A stretch of DNA of 64,000 nucleotides. Origin: Sphingomonadales bacterium (lineage in GTDB: Bacteria > Pseudomonadota > Alphaproteobacteria > Sphingomonadales > Sphingomonadaceae). The notes below the pieces were generated by a model, which did not search any database, had not been told where the DNA came from, and saw only the letters and a program-made list of their open reading frames with translations. Shown piece after piece: positions 26,734-35,730 of the stretch. Where the stretch lies: the NCBI GenBank assembly GCA_014763545.1, contig JACXVD010000001.1:38771-102770 (forward strand), read 5' to 3'. The translations under genes and the position numbers were made by a program. The number at the start of each line of letters is the position of its first letter. The stretch's first letter is position 1.

Positions 26734-27770
26734 CTTTCGGGGCGTTTGCGCCGCACGTGGATCGACCACAGCAGGCTGAGGCCGATCAGCAACGCACCCA
26801 GCAGCCCGGTGGCGCTCTCGGGAATATGCCAGCGCGCCGAGGCGAGCATGATCGCGCCCAGCGCGATGATCGCCCAGAAGGCCCCGTGTTCGAGGTATTC
26901 ATATTCGGCCAGCGTGCCGCGCCGAACCAGCAGGATGGTCATCGAACGTACAAAGAAGGCGCCGATCGACAGGCCGAGCGCGATCACGATCATGTTGTTC
27001 GACAGGGCGAAGGCGCCGATCACCCCATCGAAACTGAAGCTGGCGTCGAGCACGTTCAGATAGATGAACCCGCCCAGGCCCGAACGCACCGCAGCGCCCG
27101 AAAGGCGGCGCAGCTCGTCATGATATTCGAGCCATTTGCTGATTCCTTCCACCGCGATGAAGGCGACGATGCCCAGCATGCCGGCGATCAGGAATACCAG
27201 CGCCTCGTCTTGCGGCAGGAGGTAGGCGACGGCCAGCATGGTCAGCAGCAGCAGGCCGACCTCGATCGCCGGAACCCGCCCGAAATTGGACAGATATTCT
27301 TCCAGCGTGCGGATCCAGTGCACATCCTTTTCCGCATCGAAGAAGAATTTGGAGCCGACCAGTGCGAGGAAGGCCCCGCCGAACCCGGCAATGGCGACAT
27401 GGGCAGAAGACACGATGCGCTCATATTCCTGGGGCTGGTTGAGCGACAGGCGCAACGCCTCGATCGGGCCGATTCCGGCGGCGATGGCGACGATCGCCAG
27501 CGGGAAGATCACCCGCATGCCGAACACCGCAAAGGCGATGCCCCAGGTGAGAAACCGCTTCTGCCAGATCTCGTCCATTTCGCCCAGGACGCTGGCATTG
27601 ACCACCGCATTGTCGAAGCTGAGCGAAATTTCCAGCACCGAGAGGACCAGCACGATCCAGATGATGCTCAGCGTACCTTCCACGCTCTGCGTCGCCACCC
27701 AGCCGTACCATGCGGCAAGCAGGAGGCACACGAGCGCGAAGAGAATCGAACCGCGAAAATATGTGATCAC
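26730..27770 (-). CDS. DUF475 integral membrane protein (TerC-related)
   Basis: 346 residues, starting at GTG 27770 (VITYFRGS). About nine TM helices; LSVLEISLSFDNAVVNASVLGEMDEIWQKRFL and LDASFSFDGVIGAFALSNNMIVIALGL carry the paired acidic SFDN/SFDG motifs of the DUF475/TerC group, which in TerC is tied to metal ion handling. It may export or bind metal ions. Same strand as panB and 55 bases after it. Confidence 0.85.
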   Translation of the reverse strand: MITYFRGSILFALVCLLLAAWYGWVATQSVEGTLSIIWIVLVLSVLEISLSFDNAVVNASVLGEMDEIWQKRFLTWGIAFAVFGMRVIFPLAIVAIAAGIGPIEALRLSLNQPQEYERIVSSAHVAIAGFGGAFLALVGSKFFFDAEKDVHWIRTLEEYLSNFGRVPAIEVGLLLLTMLAVAYLLPQDEALVFLIAGMLGIVAFIAVEGISKWLEYHDELRRLSGAAVRSGLGGFIYLNVLDASFSFDGVIGAFALSNNMIVIALGLSIGAFFVRSMTILLVRRGTLAEYEYLEHGAFWAIIALGAIMLASARWHIPESATGLLGALLIGLSLLWSIHVRRKRPES

Positions 27771-27825
27771 TGTCAGCCCCTGAATTTGCCGCCGATATAG
27801 GGCCCGGCGGCCTGCCCGTCGCGGA

Positions 27826-28695
27826 TTATTTGGGCTGGTAGGTCTGGTCAGCACCGGGGAAGGCGCGACTGCGCACTTCCTCGGCATATTGCGCGGCGGT
27901 CTGTTCGATCACCGCGGCGATGTTGCCGTATTTCTTCACGAAACGGGGTACCCGCTCGAACATGCCGAGCATGTCCTCGGTCACCAGGACCTGCCCATCG
28001 CAGCGGGCAGAGGCACCGATGCCGATGGTCGGGCAGGAAACCGCACCGGTGACCTCGATCGCAATCGGCTCGACGACGCCTTCCACCACGATGGCGAAAG
28101 CGCCCGCATCATCCAGCGCGCGCGCATCGCTGACGATCTTCTGCGCTTCGGCTTCGCTGCGCCCGCGTGCGGCATAGCCACCCAGCATGTTGACTGCCTG
28201 CGGCGTGAGCCCGACATGGCCCATCACCGGGATGCCGCGCTGGCTGAGGAAGGCGACCGTTTCCGCCATCGCTTCCCCGCCTTCCAGCTTCACCGCCGCA
28301 GCGCCGCTCGCCTTGAGCAGATAGGCGGCGCTTTCGAAGGCCTTTTCGGGTGAAGCCTCGTAGGCGCCGAAGGGCATGTCGACCACCACCACCGCATGGT
28401 AGCTGCCGCGCACCACGGCGGCGGCGTGATTGGCCATCATCTCCAGCGTCACAGGTACGGTGGAGGGCAGGCCGTAGATCACCTGGCCAAGCGAATCCCC
28501 GACGAGCAGCAGGTCGCAATGGCTGTCGAGCAGCTGGGCCTGCCGCGCGGTGTAGGCGGTGAGCATAACCAGCGGTTCCTCGGTGATCCCGCCCTGTTTG
28601 CGGCTGCGGATCGACGGAACCGTGAGCCGACGCATCGGCTGCGGCGTCGGATTGGCGCGGCTGGTGGATGTGTCGAGCTGGAAGGTGGTGGACAT
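27826..28695 (-). CDS. panB: 3-methyl-2-oxobutanoate hydroxymethyltransferase
   Basis: First committed step of pantothenate synthesis: adds hydroxymethyl from methylenetetrahydrofolate to alpha-ketoisovalerate. 289 residues with the TIM-barrel motifs [53 protein letters not shown] and [14 protein letters not shown]. Its substrate is a product of the valine pathway encoded about 30 kb away (ilvBNC). Confidence 0.97.
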   Translation of the reverse strand: MSTTFQLDTSTSRANPTPQPMRRLTVPSIRSRKQGGITEEPLVMLTAYTARQAQLLDSHCDLLLVGDSLGQVIYGLPSTVPVTLEMMANHAAAVVRGSYHAVVVVDMPFGAYEASPEKAFESAAYLLKASGAAAVKLEGGEAMAETVAFLSQRGIPVMGHVGLTPQAVNMLGGYAARGRSEAEAQKIVSDARALDDAGAFAIVVEGVVEPIAIEVTGAVSCPTIGIGASARCDGQVLVTEDMLGMFERVPRFVKKYGNIAAVIEQTAAQYAEEVRSRAFPGADQTYQPK

Positions 28696-28737
28696 GGTGG
28701 TTCCCTCGCTTGTGCGGTCGCGGCGCTCTGCCGGCGC

Positions 28738-30411
28738 TCAGCGGATGAATTTCGCGGTATAGTCGTAGAGCGTCTTGCGCGTCACCGGGTCGAGTTCGGT
28801 CAGGGCGAGTTTTGCCCAATAGCTTGCCTGGCGATCGTCGCGCGTGGTGCCATCGCCGCGCGCCAGCATGCCGGCCCAGATCGCTCGCGCGGCGGGATAA
28901 CCGGCCAGCGCCGCCTTTTCGCAATGGCCGGCGACCGCCGCAACATTGAGATCGACATAATAGAGCTCGCACAACCAGTTATCGCCTTCAGCGTTGCCCT
29001 TGGCGGCGATCTCGCGCAGTCGCTGCTCAGCGACCGGACGCCGCTCGGGCGAATATTGCGCCAGTGCGAAAGTCGCGAAAACATGCCCCGACTGCGATGC
29101 CTGTTCGAACAGCGCCAGCGCCTGGTCCTTGTCTTCGGGCACCAGCGTGCCGTTCCACAGGGCAAAGGCGAGGTGCGATTGTGCCTTGGCGTAACCCTGC
29201 GCTGCCGCTGCGCGATACAGCGCCAGCGCACGCTGTTGATCGGGATTGGGCTGCGTCAGCAGGAAATAGGCCAATGCGGTTTCACCCGCAGCATTGCCCT
29301 GTGCGGCCGACTTTTCGAACCAGTCCTGCGCCTTCTTCGCATTCTTCTTCGCGCCGGTGCCATGCTGATAGACATAGCCGAGGACATATTGCGCCACCGG
29401 ATCGCCCGCTTCGGCTGCACGGGTGAGGTTGACCAGTGAATTGCGCTTGAGCACGCGGGCGATCAGTACCGGCCCATCTTCCACGGATAGTTCCTGGTCG
29501 CTGGGCAAGTCGAGCTTGGGTATTGCCGCCCCCTGTGGAGCGGCGGCGGCCTCTTCGACGGCGGATTCGGCGAGCGGCTCGACAAGGTAGAACTTGCTCT
29601 GAGCCACTTTGTAGAGCGCCGGATATTGCGGGCCGTTAGGGTTCATGTCCTCGGTCAGGTCGACCACATCGTGGTGCAAATTCTCGTAGAAATCTGAGAG
29701 TTCGAGGCCGGGCAGTGCCATGTTCTCCGCCACCGCCGCGGCAAACGGGCTTTGCGGGGCGCCGGCAGGGGCATCGTCATAGGCCGGCCGCCCGGAAATG
29801 GTGGAGAAGATCACCGCTCCGCGCGGCACGGTGAACAGGCCGATCGCTTCGGGGGAGCTGTCCAGATCGCCTGCCGGGGCATCGGCCAGTTGCACCACCG
29901 GCGCATGGGTGCGGCACGCATCCATCAGGAACAGGCTGAACTCCTTTGCCGACGCGGCGGCATCGAGGATCGACTTGAGCGGGATGAAATCTGCCCGCAG
30001 CCGCGCCCGCTCGGTCTTCTTCGGGGCATCGACCGGCACGACATATTGCCGCCCGCCATATTCGAACCCATGCCCCGCAAAATAGACCACGGACGACGGG
30101 GCATTCATCGCGGCGATGTGGAAATCGGCGATGGTTGCATCCATTGTCGTCCAGTCCGGATCGCGCAGGACGAACAGGCGGTAGCCTGCCTTGGCAAACC
30201 CCTCGCAGACGAAATCGATATCATGCACTGCGTTAGGCAATTTGCCCCAATGGTCGCCCGCGTCCCTTCCGGAGGCGGCGTGGTAATCGGAAATCCCCAC
30301 CAGCAGCGCGACCCCGCGCGTACCGTTGCCGCTGCCATTCTCGCATTGGGCGAGTGCGGGACTTGCCATCAGGGCAAGCAACAGGGCGAAGAGAGTGGCC
30401 AGCCGGGTCAT
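28738..30411 (-). CDS. Secreted caspase-like (C14) protein with SEL1 repeats
   Basis: 557 residues from ATG 30411, with a signal peptide (cut after ALAQ). The caspase-fold domain spans about 30-300: VALLVGISDYH, catalytic His114 in YFAGHGFEYGGRQYVVP and catalytic Cys166 in FLMDACRTHAP. A linker leads to four or so SEL1/TPR repeats (about 375-530), such as AGDPVAQYVLGYVYQHGTGAKKNAKKAQDWFEKSAAQG. Both dyad residues are present. The start is supported by a -10-like TATCTT seven bases upstream. Substrate and trigger are unknown; periplasmic action is inferred. Confidence 0.85.
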   Translation of the reverse strand: MTRLATLFALLLALMASPALAQCENGSGNGTRGVALLVGISDYHAASGRDAGDHWGKLPNAVHDIDFVCEGFAKAGYRLFVLRDPDWTTMDATIADFHIAAMNAPSSVVYFAGHGFEYGGRQYVVPVDAPKKTERARLRADFIPLKSILDAAASAKEFSLFLMDACRTHAPVVQLADAPAGDLDSSPEAIGLFTVPRGAVIFSTISGRPAYDDAPAGAPQSPFAAAVAENMALPGLELSDFYENLHHDVVDLTEDMNPNGPQYPALYKVAQSKFYLVEPLAESAVEEAAAAPQGAAIPKLDLPSDQELSVEDGPVLIARVLKRNSLVNLTRAAEAGDPVAQYVLGYVYQHGTGAKKNAKKAQDWFEKSAAQGNAAGETALAYFLLTQPNPDQQRALALYRAAAAQGYAKAQSHLAFALWNGTLVPEDKDQALALFEQASQSGHVFATFALAQYSPERRPVAEQRLREIAAKGNAEGDNWLCELYYVDLNVAAVAGHCEKAALAGYPAARAIWAGMLARGDGTTRDDRQASYWAKLALTELDPVTRKTLYDYTAKFIR

Positions 30412-30418
30412 GCCACGC

Positions 30419-30448
30419 AAGATAGCCCGGCCCGCGGCCCCTTGGCAA
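30419..30448 (-). promoter_or_regulatory. Putative promoter of the caspase gene
   Basis: On the minus strand TTGCCA (30448-30443), 18-base spacer, TATCTT (30424-30419), then seven bases to ATG 30411. It would give a nearly leaderless message. The region 30449-30612 between this and the APC permease holds nothing else recognised. Confidence 0.45.
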
Positions 30449-30612
30449 TTGCGGCGCGTTCGCATCAGGTAAGCGCGCAAGGCGGTGCCCTGCTTCCGCT
30501 AAAACGGGGAAAGTGCGCATATTCGCCTTGCCTTGACGCGGCGCTGCGTTAGCTTCCCCTTCCCATGAGGGGGCAGCCGCAAGCGCTGCTCGTTGCACGG
30601 GTTGGAAAACAC

Positions 30613-32190
30613 ATGATCCTAGATCGTATCAAGCCGCTGGACGCGATCCTCGCGACAGCGGAGAAGAAGTCGTTGCATCGCACGCTGGGCTGGTTCCAGC
30701 TGATGCTGTTCGGCATCGGCTGCGTTATCGGCACGGGCATTTTCGTGCTTACTGCCGCAGGGGCGCAGAAAGCCGGGCCGGGCCTGATGCTCGCCTTCGC
30801 CATTGCCGGCGCGGTCTGCATCGTCGCCGCGCTGTGTTACGCGGAAATTGCCGCGATGGTTCCGGTGGCCGGGTCTGCCTACACCTACAGCTATGCGACG
30901 ATGGGCGAGTTTCTCGCCTGGACGGTGGGCTGGGCGCTGATCATGGAATACGCCATTGCCGCCGCAGCCGTTTCGGTGGGCTGGTCGGGCTATTTCTCCG
31001 GGACTTTCCTCAACGAATTGCTCGGGGTGCAATTGCCACCCTGGCTTGCCGCCGGTCCCTTGGCGCTGGGTGGCGCTCCGGGCGGCCTTATCAACCTGCC
31101 TGCACTTGTGATTGCCCTGCTGGTCACCGGCCTGCTGGTGCTCGGGACCAGCGAAAGCGCGAAGTTCAACGCGATCCTGGTGGCGATCAAGGTCGTGGCG
31201 CTGACCGCCTTCGTCGCGCTGACGCTGACCAGCCCTGAATTCGATACGGCCAAGTTCAACCCGTTCCTTCCCGCAGGCATCTTCGGCGGGTTCGGCACGG
31301 GCGTCGGCGCGGTTGGTGCGGCGGCCACGATCTTCTTCGCCTATGTCGGGTTCGATGCTGTTTCGACGGCGGCGGAAGAGACCAAGAACCCGCAACGCAA
31401 TGTTCCGATCGGCCTGGTCGGTTCGCTGCTGTTCTGCACCGTGTTCTACATCCTTGTGGCGGCCGGTGCGGTCGGGACGCTGGGTGGTCAGCCGATCATG
31501 GGCCCGGGCGGGATCCCGTTCCCGGCCGGTTCGGAAGAGCTGGCGCGTCAATGCGCCATGCCCGAACATGCCGGTGCACTGGTTTGTTCGAACGAGGCGC
31601 TGGCCCATGTGCTGCGTGAGATTGGCTGGTCGGGCGTGGGCAATATGCTCGGCCTTGCTGCTTTCCTTGCGCTGCCTTCGGTCATTCTGGTGCTGATCTT
31701 CGGCCAGACGCGCATCTTCTTCGTGATGGCGCGCGACGGGCTGCTGCCCGAAAAGCTCAGCACGGTGCACCCGAAGTACAAGACGCCGCATATCGTCACG
31801 ATGCTCACCGGGGGCGTGGTGGCGCTGGGCGCGGCGTTCTTCCCGGTCGGCAAGCTGGCGGATATCTCTAACGCGGGGACGCTCTATGCCTTCATGATGG
31901 TGGCGATCGCGGTGCTGATCCTGCGCAAGCGCGATCCTGAGCGCAAACGTGCCTTCCGCGTCCCGGCAGTGTGGCTGATCGCTCCGCTGACGATCGTGGG
32001 GTGTGTGTTCCTGTTCCTCAACCTGCCGATCGACGCGATGCTGTTCCTGCCTGGATGGGGCCTGCTCGGGATTGTGATCTATCTCGCCTATAGCCGGGGT
32101 AGCAGCCATCTGGGGCGCGGCATCATCGAGGTGGTCGACGATGTGGCGGGCGAGGAAACGCAGGTGCCGATCCACCCGCCGCACGGGTAA
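30613..32190 (+). CDS. APC-family amino acid permease (CAT type)
   Basis: 526 residues from ATG 30613; ATG 30565 would add 16 residues and cannot be ruled out. About 12-14 TM helices. GIGCVIGTGIFVLTAAGAQKAGPG is the conserved first helix of APC permeases, ALCYAEIAAMVPVAGSAYTYSYATMGE the second/third, and FFAYVGFDAVSTAAEETKNPQRNVPIGL the helix 8 signature of the cationic amino acid transporter group. Substrate specificity not resolved. Confidence 0.9.
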   Translation: MILDRIKPLDAILATAEKKSLHRTLGWFQLMLFGIGCVIGTGIFVLTAAGAQKAGPGLMLAFAIAGAVCIVAALCYAEIAAMVPVAGSAYTYSYATMGEFLAWTVGWALIMEYAIAAAAVSVGWSGYFSGTFLNELLGVQLPPWLAAGPLALGGAPGGLINLPALVIALLVTGLLVLGTSESAKFNAILVAIKVVALTAFVALTLTSPEFDTAKFNPFLPAGIFGGFGTGVGAVGAAATIFFAYVGFDAVSTAAEETKNPQRNVPIGLVGSLLFCTVFYILVAAGAVGTLGGQPIMGPGGIPFPAGSEELARQCAMPEHAGALVCSNEALAHVLREIGWSGVGNMLGLAAFLALPSVILVLIFGQTRIFFVMARDGLLPEKLSTVHPKYKTPHIVTMLTGGVVALGAAFFPVGKLADISNAGTLYAFMMVAIAVLILRKRDPERKRAFRVPAVWLIAPLTIVGCVFLFLNLPIDAMLFLPGWGLLGIVIYLAYSRGSSHLGRGIIEVVDDVAGEETQVPIHPPHG

Positions 32191-32212
32191 GTCGCACGCC
32201 ACAGTAAACAGG

Positions 32213-32240
32213 AAAGGCCGCCCTTACCGGGCGGCCTTTT
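32213..32240. terminator. Bidirectional intrinsic terminator
   Basis: AAAGGCCGCCC (32213-32223) and GGGCGGCCTTT (32229-32239) pair around TTACC and are followed by a T on the plus strand. It lies between the APC permease and the convergent oxidase-like gene, a classic place for a shared terminator. Confidence 0.85.
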
Positions 32241-32268
32241 CATTTTCGGCGCTATGCGCGCAGCAACG

Positions 32269-32754
32269 TCAGAGCGCGGCTTCCTTGACGTGGCGCTCTT
32301 CCGCTTCGTCTTCGACATATATGCCCAGCGCCATCTTGGCGGTGTTGAGCAGGCCGATGTCGCCATCCCAGATTTCCGCGTTCCCCAGATCCATGCGCAG
32401 GAACAGCAGGTCCGGGTCGTCCTTGCCGCCGTCGTACCAGGCCTCGACGAAATTGTTCCAGAACTGCTCGAAGCGCTCCTTGCTGGTTTCGACTGCGAGG
32501 GTGCCGTTGAACCGGGCGAACATGTCATGGCCCTTGCCGGCGAAGGTGGCGGTCACGCTGCCGAGATCGGCGAAGGCGCTGTTCTTGTGGGTGAAGAACC
32601 AGACCGCGCTGTTGGCATCCTCGTCCAGCTGCGGGCGCATCGGCACGGCAGTGTCGGACTGGCCGTTGCGCTGCAGGAAAATATAGGGCGAATCGGCCAG
32701 CGCCTTCCAGAACTTCTGCTTGAGTTCCTCCGGTTCGGCAGTGCGATCGGTCAT
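32269..32754 (-). CDS. Pyridoxamine 5'-phosphate oxidase-like general stress protein
   Basis: 161 residues of the Pyrid_ox_like (general stress protein 26) group with a flavin-binding split barrel. Visible are PMRPQLDEDANSAVWFFTHKNS and FAGKGHDMFARFNGTLAVETSKERFEQFWN, then WYDGGKDDPDLLFLRMDLGNAEIWDG. AAAGGAG lies eight bases before the ATG on the minus strand. Role in stress response is inferred from family. Confidence 0.9.
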   Translation of the reverse strand: MTDRTAEPEELKQKFWKALADSPYIFLQRNGQSDTAVPMRPQLDEDANSAVWFFTHKNSAFADLGSVTATFAGKGHDMFARFNGTLAVETSKERFEQFWNNFVEAWYDGGKDDPDLLFLRMDLGNAEIWDGDIGLLNTAKMALGIYVEDEAEERHVKEAAL

Positions 32755-32878
32755 GCGAAATCTCCTTTGTATCCGTTATTTGATCAACGTTCGGAAGGTC
32801 GCGCCGGTTCCATCGGGCGCCGTGGCGACGCGACGGGTGACATGCCTTGCAAGGCGAATTGCCAAGTGCGGCAATATG

Positions 32879-32893
32879 GAACATAAATAGAAC
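32879..32893 (+). promoter_or_regulatory. LexA (SOS) box before imuA
   Basis: GAAC-ATAAATA-GAAC: an exact match to the alphaproteobacterial LexA operator GAACNNNNNNNGAAC, ending two bases before ATG 32896. The spacer contains a -10-like TAAATA (32884-32889) whose end is seven bases from the ATG. Confidence 0.9.
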
Positions 32894-32895
32894 AT

Positions 32896-33687
32896 ATGAG
32901 TCGTTCGCGCATGCCTCAACCCGAACCCGCCTTGCTGCCGTCCATAGCCCCCACGCTCATGGCAGCCGACATGGTAGCGCTCACCACCCGCCGCACTATG
33001 CGCTGGCGGCCGGGGTTGAGCGTCGATGGGAGTGGTGCGCCCCACAGCGAGATATTCGCCGCTGCGGGGGAGGCGAGCGGGGCGGGGCTGGCGCTGGCGC
33101 TGGCGCTCGACCGGCTCGATCCGGAGGACCGCCGCCCCATCCTGTGGGTACAGACGCGCGAGACGGCGCGGCTGACCGGGCGGCCTTACCGCGCCGGCCT
33201 TCCTGCCGCGCTGCGCGACAGGGTGATCCATGTCCTCGCCGACAAGGCGCAGGACGCGCTGTTCGCGCTCGAAGAGGGGCTGCACTGCCGCGATCTCGCC
33301 GGTGTATTGGGGGAGATTTCGGGCAATCCGAAGCAGCTCGATTTCACCGCTTCGCGCCGCCTCAGTCTCGCCGCCGAGAAGTATGGCGTGCCTCTATGGC
33401 TGATCCGGCTCGACGCTGGGCGCGACCTCTCCTCGGCGCGGATGCGCTGGCAGGCGGCCGCCGCTCCCTCCGCCCCGCCGCGCTGGAACTCCGCCGCTCC
33501 GGGCGACCCATGCTGGCGTGCCGAACTGTTCCGTGCGCGCAGCCATGCGCCCGGGAAATGGATCCTGCATCATGACGGACAGACCCTCAACACCGCCGCT
33601 CCCGAAGCTCGCCCACACGCCGCCACCACGGCGCATCCTGTCGGTCTGGTGTTCGCAGCTGGCGCTCGATCGCTGGCGGCTGGTTGA
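32896..33687 (+). CDS. imuA: ImuA, SOS mutasome protein
   Basis: 263 residues, RecA/SulA-like accessory factor for damage-induced mutagenesis. SEIFAAAGEASGAGLALALALDRLDPEDRRPILWV matches the degenerate Walker A region of ImuA, and GLPAALRDRVIHVLADKAQDALFALEEGLHC the next part. The LexA box sits at the start codon and no Shine-Dalgarno is visible, so translation may be leaderless. Its last 116 bases overlap imuB in another frame. Confidence 0.85.
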   Translation: MSRSRMPQPEPALLPSIAPTLMAADMVALTTRRTMRWRPGLSVDGSGAPHSEIFAAAGEASGAGLALALALDRLDPEDRRPILWVQTRETARLTGRPYRAGLPAALRDRVIHVLADKAQDALFALEEGLHCRDLAGVLGEISGNPKQLDFTASRRLSLAAEKYGVPLWLIRLDAGRDLSSARMRWQAAAAPSAPPRWNSAAPGDPCWRAELFRARSHAPGKWILHHDGQTLNTAAPEARPHAATTAHPVGLVFAAGARSLAAG

Positions 33688-35176
33688 GGGCTGCCAGCGC
33701 GGGGAGGGGCCGGACGCCGCGCCGCTGGCGCTGATTGCCGAGACTGCGCATGGCCCGCTGATCGAGGCAGTCAACGCCGCCGGGCGCGAGGCAGGGGTGC
33801 ACGCAGGAACGCGGCTCGCCGATGCGCGCACGCTGTGCCCACAGCTCGCGGTCGCACCGAGCGATCCGGCGGAGGATCATGCCTTCCTAGAAGCGCTGGC
33901 GCTATGGGCGCGGCGCTGGGGGCCGTGGTCGGCGCTCGATCCACCCGACGGCCTGTTGGTCGATGTAACCGGCGTGGCGCATCTGTTCGGCGGCGAGGCG
34001 GCGTTGCTCGCCGATGTGCGGGCAGGTTTTGCCGCGCGCCGCATCGCCGTGCACCTCGCCATCGCCCCGACCGCTGGCGCCGCCTGGGGGCTGGCACATT
34101 GTCCACTCCCGAATGGGGAGAAGGAGGAAGCGGACCCGCTCGCCCGCCTCCCCGTCGCCGCGCTGCGGCTTGATCCTGCAGTGCTCACCGTGCTGCGTCG
34201 GCTTGGGCTCAAGCGGATCGGCGATCTCGACCGGGTCGGGCGCGATGCATTGCAGCGGCGTTTCCGCAACCGCAAGGACCCCGCCGCCAACCCGCTGCTG
34301 CGGCTCGACCAGTTGCGCGGCCTTGTGGCCGAACCGTTGCTGCCGGTGGTCCCCGAAATCCTGCCGCTGGTGCAGCGTCGGCTGCTAGAGCCGATCCGCC
34401 ACCGCGAACTGTTGGAACGCGTCCTCGCTGATCTTGCCGACGATCTGGTGCGCGAACTCGAAGCGCAAGGCAAGGGCGCGCGGCGGCTCGAACTCGGCCT
34501 GTGGCGGGTCGACGGGGCGGTGACGATCCGCTCGCTCGAATGCGCCGCCGCGACCCGCGATCCGGCGCATATCTGCCGCCTGTTCAGCGAAAAGCTGGGC
34601 GAGATCGACGCCGGATTCGGGATCGAGACGGTGCGGTTGCGCACCAGCTGGGCCGAGCAGCTGGCGCCGGGGCAGGGTGACATGACGGCGCCTGAGGAGC
34701 GCCCCGGCACCACGCTCGCCGCCTTCATCGACCGGTTGGCGACACGGCTCGGTCCGCGCGCAGTCACTCGCCCGGTGCCCCATGCGAGCCACATCCCTGA
34801 ACGCGCGCAGCGCTGGCAGCCGCCACTCGAACCCGCCCCGCCGCGGCAGGAGGAGCTGCGCTTCCACGCCCGCCCGCTGAAGCTGCTCGACAAGGCAGAG
34901 CGGATCGCAGTGCTCTACGCTACGCCCGATGGTTATCCCAAGGCGTTCCGCTGGCGCGGCGCAGTGCATGAGGTTGCGAGGGTCGAAGGGCCCGAACGCA
35001 TCGCCCCCGAATGGTGGCGCGAGCGATCCTCCGCCCGCCTGCGCGACTATTACCGGATCGAGGACGGGGAAGGGCGGCGCTACTGGATCTATCGCCACGG
35101 CATCATCGGCGACGGGCGTGGCAGCGACCTGCAGGGCGGGCTGCCCGACTGGTATTTGCAGGGAATATTCGCGTGA
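33572..35176 (+). CDS. imuB: ImuB, catalytically inactive Y-family polymerase
   Basis: 534 residues from ATG 33572. The N-terminal palm/finger region (RRILSVWCSQLALDRW, LVDVTGVAHLFGGEAAL) matches Y-family polymerases but the usual metal-binding aspartates (DMDAF-type) are absent, as in other ImuB proteins. The thumb has an HhH-like region (LRRLGLKRIGDLDRVGRDALQRRF). Gln426-Phe431 (QEELRF) resembles a beta-clamp motif. ImuB links DnaE2 and ImuA to the sliding clamp in the mutasome. Confidence 0.93.
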   Translation: MTDRPSTPPLPKLAHTPPPRRILSVWCSQLALDRWRLVEGCQRGEGPDAAPLALIAETAHGPLIEAVNAAGREAGVHAGTRLADARTLCPQLAVAPSDPAEDHAFLEALALWARRWGPWSALDPPDGLLVDVTGVAHLFGGEAALLADVRAGFAARRIAVHLAIAPTAGAAWGLAHCPLPNGEKEEADPLARLPVAALRLDPAVLTVLRRLGLKRIGDLDRVGRDALQRRFRNRKDPAANPLLRLDQLRGLVAEPLLPVVPEILPLVQRRLLEPIRHRELLERVLADLADDLVRELEAQGKGARRLELGLWRVDGAVTIRSLECAAATRDPAHICRLFSEKLGEIDAGFGIETVRLRTSWAEQLAPGQGDMTAPEERPGTTLAAFIDRLATRLGPRAVTRPVPHASHIPERAQRWQPPLEPAPPRQEELRFHARPLKLLDKAERIAVLYATPDGYPKAFRWRGAVHEVARVEGPERIAPEWWRERSSARLRDYYRIEDGEGRRYWIYRHGIIGDGRGSDLQGGLPDWYLQGIFA

Positions 35177-35182
35177 CGGCGC

Positions 35183-35626
35183 TCAGGCGGCGACGCAGCT
35201 GGCGCGGTTCCAGCGCGGTCGGTCGCCATCGTCGTCGTTTGCCGCCGGTTTCGCCGTGGGTTGCGGGGCGCTACGGATATGCCGCTTGCCCTTCATCAGC
35301 CGCACCGGGCGGCGCATCAGTGCCAGGGCCGGTCGGATACGCGCTGCCGCCGCTACGGTATAAGCAACCATCACCGCATCGACATAGAGCGCCAGATCGC
35401 CCGCATAGAGCAGCAACATTTCGCTCGATCCCAGCATCAGCACGAGATCGCCTGCGGTCAGCATCAGCGCGGCGAACAGCGCCAGCTTGATCAACTGCAG
35501 CCGGTTCATATCGAGCAGGGCAGCTACCGGCCGTTCGACCAGATGGCGTTGCAGCAGGCGTGAAATCGGCAGGTCCGGCCACAGGCGCAGCAATGCCACC
35601 AGCCCGATCGTCAATGCCCAGCCCAT
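35183..35626 (-). CDS. Unknown membrane protein between the two SOS units
   Basis: 147 residues from ATG 35626, with GGAGG nine bases upstream on the minus strand. Hydrophobic segments at about 3-15, 38-58 and 66-90; the C-terminus is basic then acidic (RRPVRLMKGKRHIRSAP, NDDDGDRPRW). It is antisense to the surrounding SOS genes and ends six bases from imuB. No function recognised. Confidence 0.7.
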   Translation of the reverse strand: MGWALTIGLVALLRLWPDLPISRLLQRHLVERPVAALLDMNRLQLIKLALFAALMLTAGDLVLMLGSSEMLLLYAGDLALYVDAVMVAYTVAAAARIRPALALMRRPVRLMKGKRHIRSAPQPTAKPAANDDDGDRPRWNRASCVAA

Positions 35627-35713
35627 TCGCCACCTCCGCCTTGTTTCTCGCAAGATAGGCAGCGCTCGGCGGATGGGAAGATGCATCAAGGAGACTAGGC
35701 AAGCATGATGCGG

Positions 35714-35728
35714 GAACATATAAGGAAC
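35714..35728 (+). promoter_or_regulatory. LexA (SOS) box before the radical SAM gene
   Basis: GAAC-ATATAAG-GAAC, again exactly GAACNNNNNNNGAAC, ending two bases before ATG 35731. The spacer contains TATAAG (35719-35724), whose end is seven bases from the ATG. Same geometry as at imuA. Confidence 0.9.
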
Positions 35729-35730
35729 AA

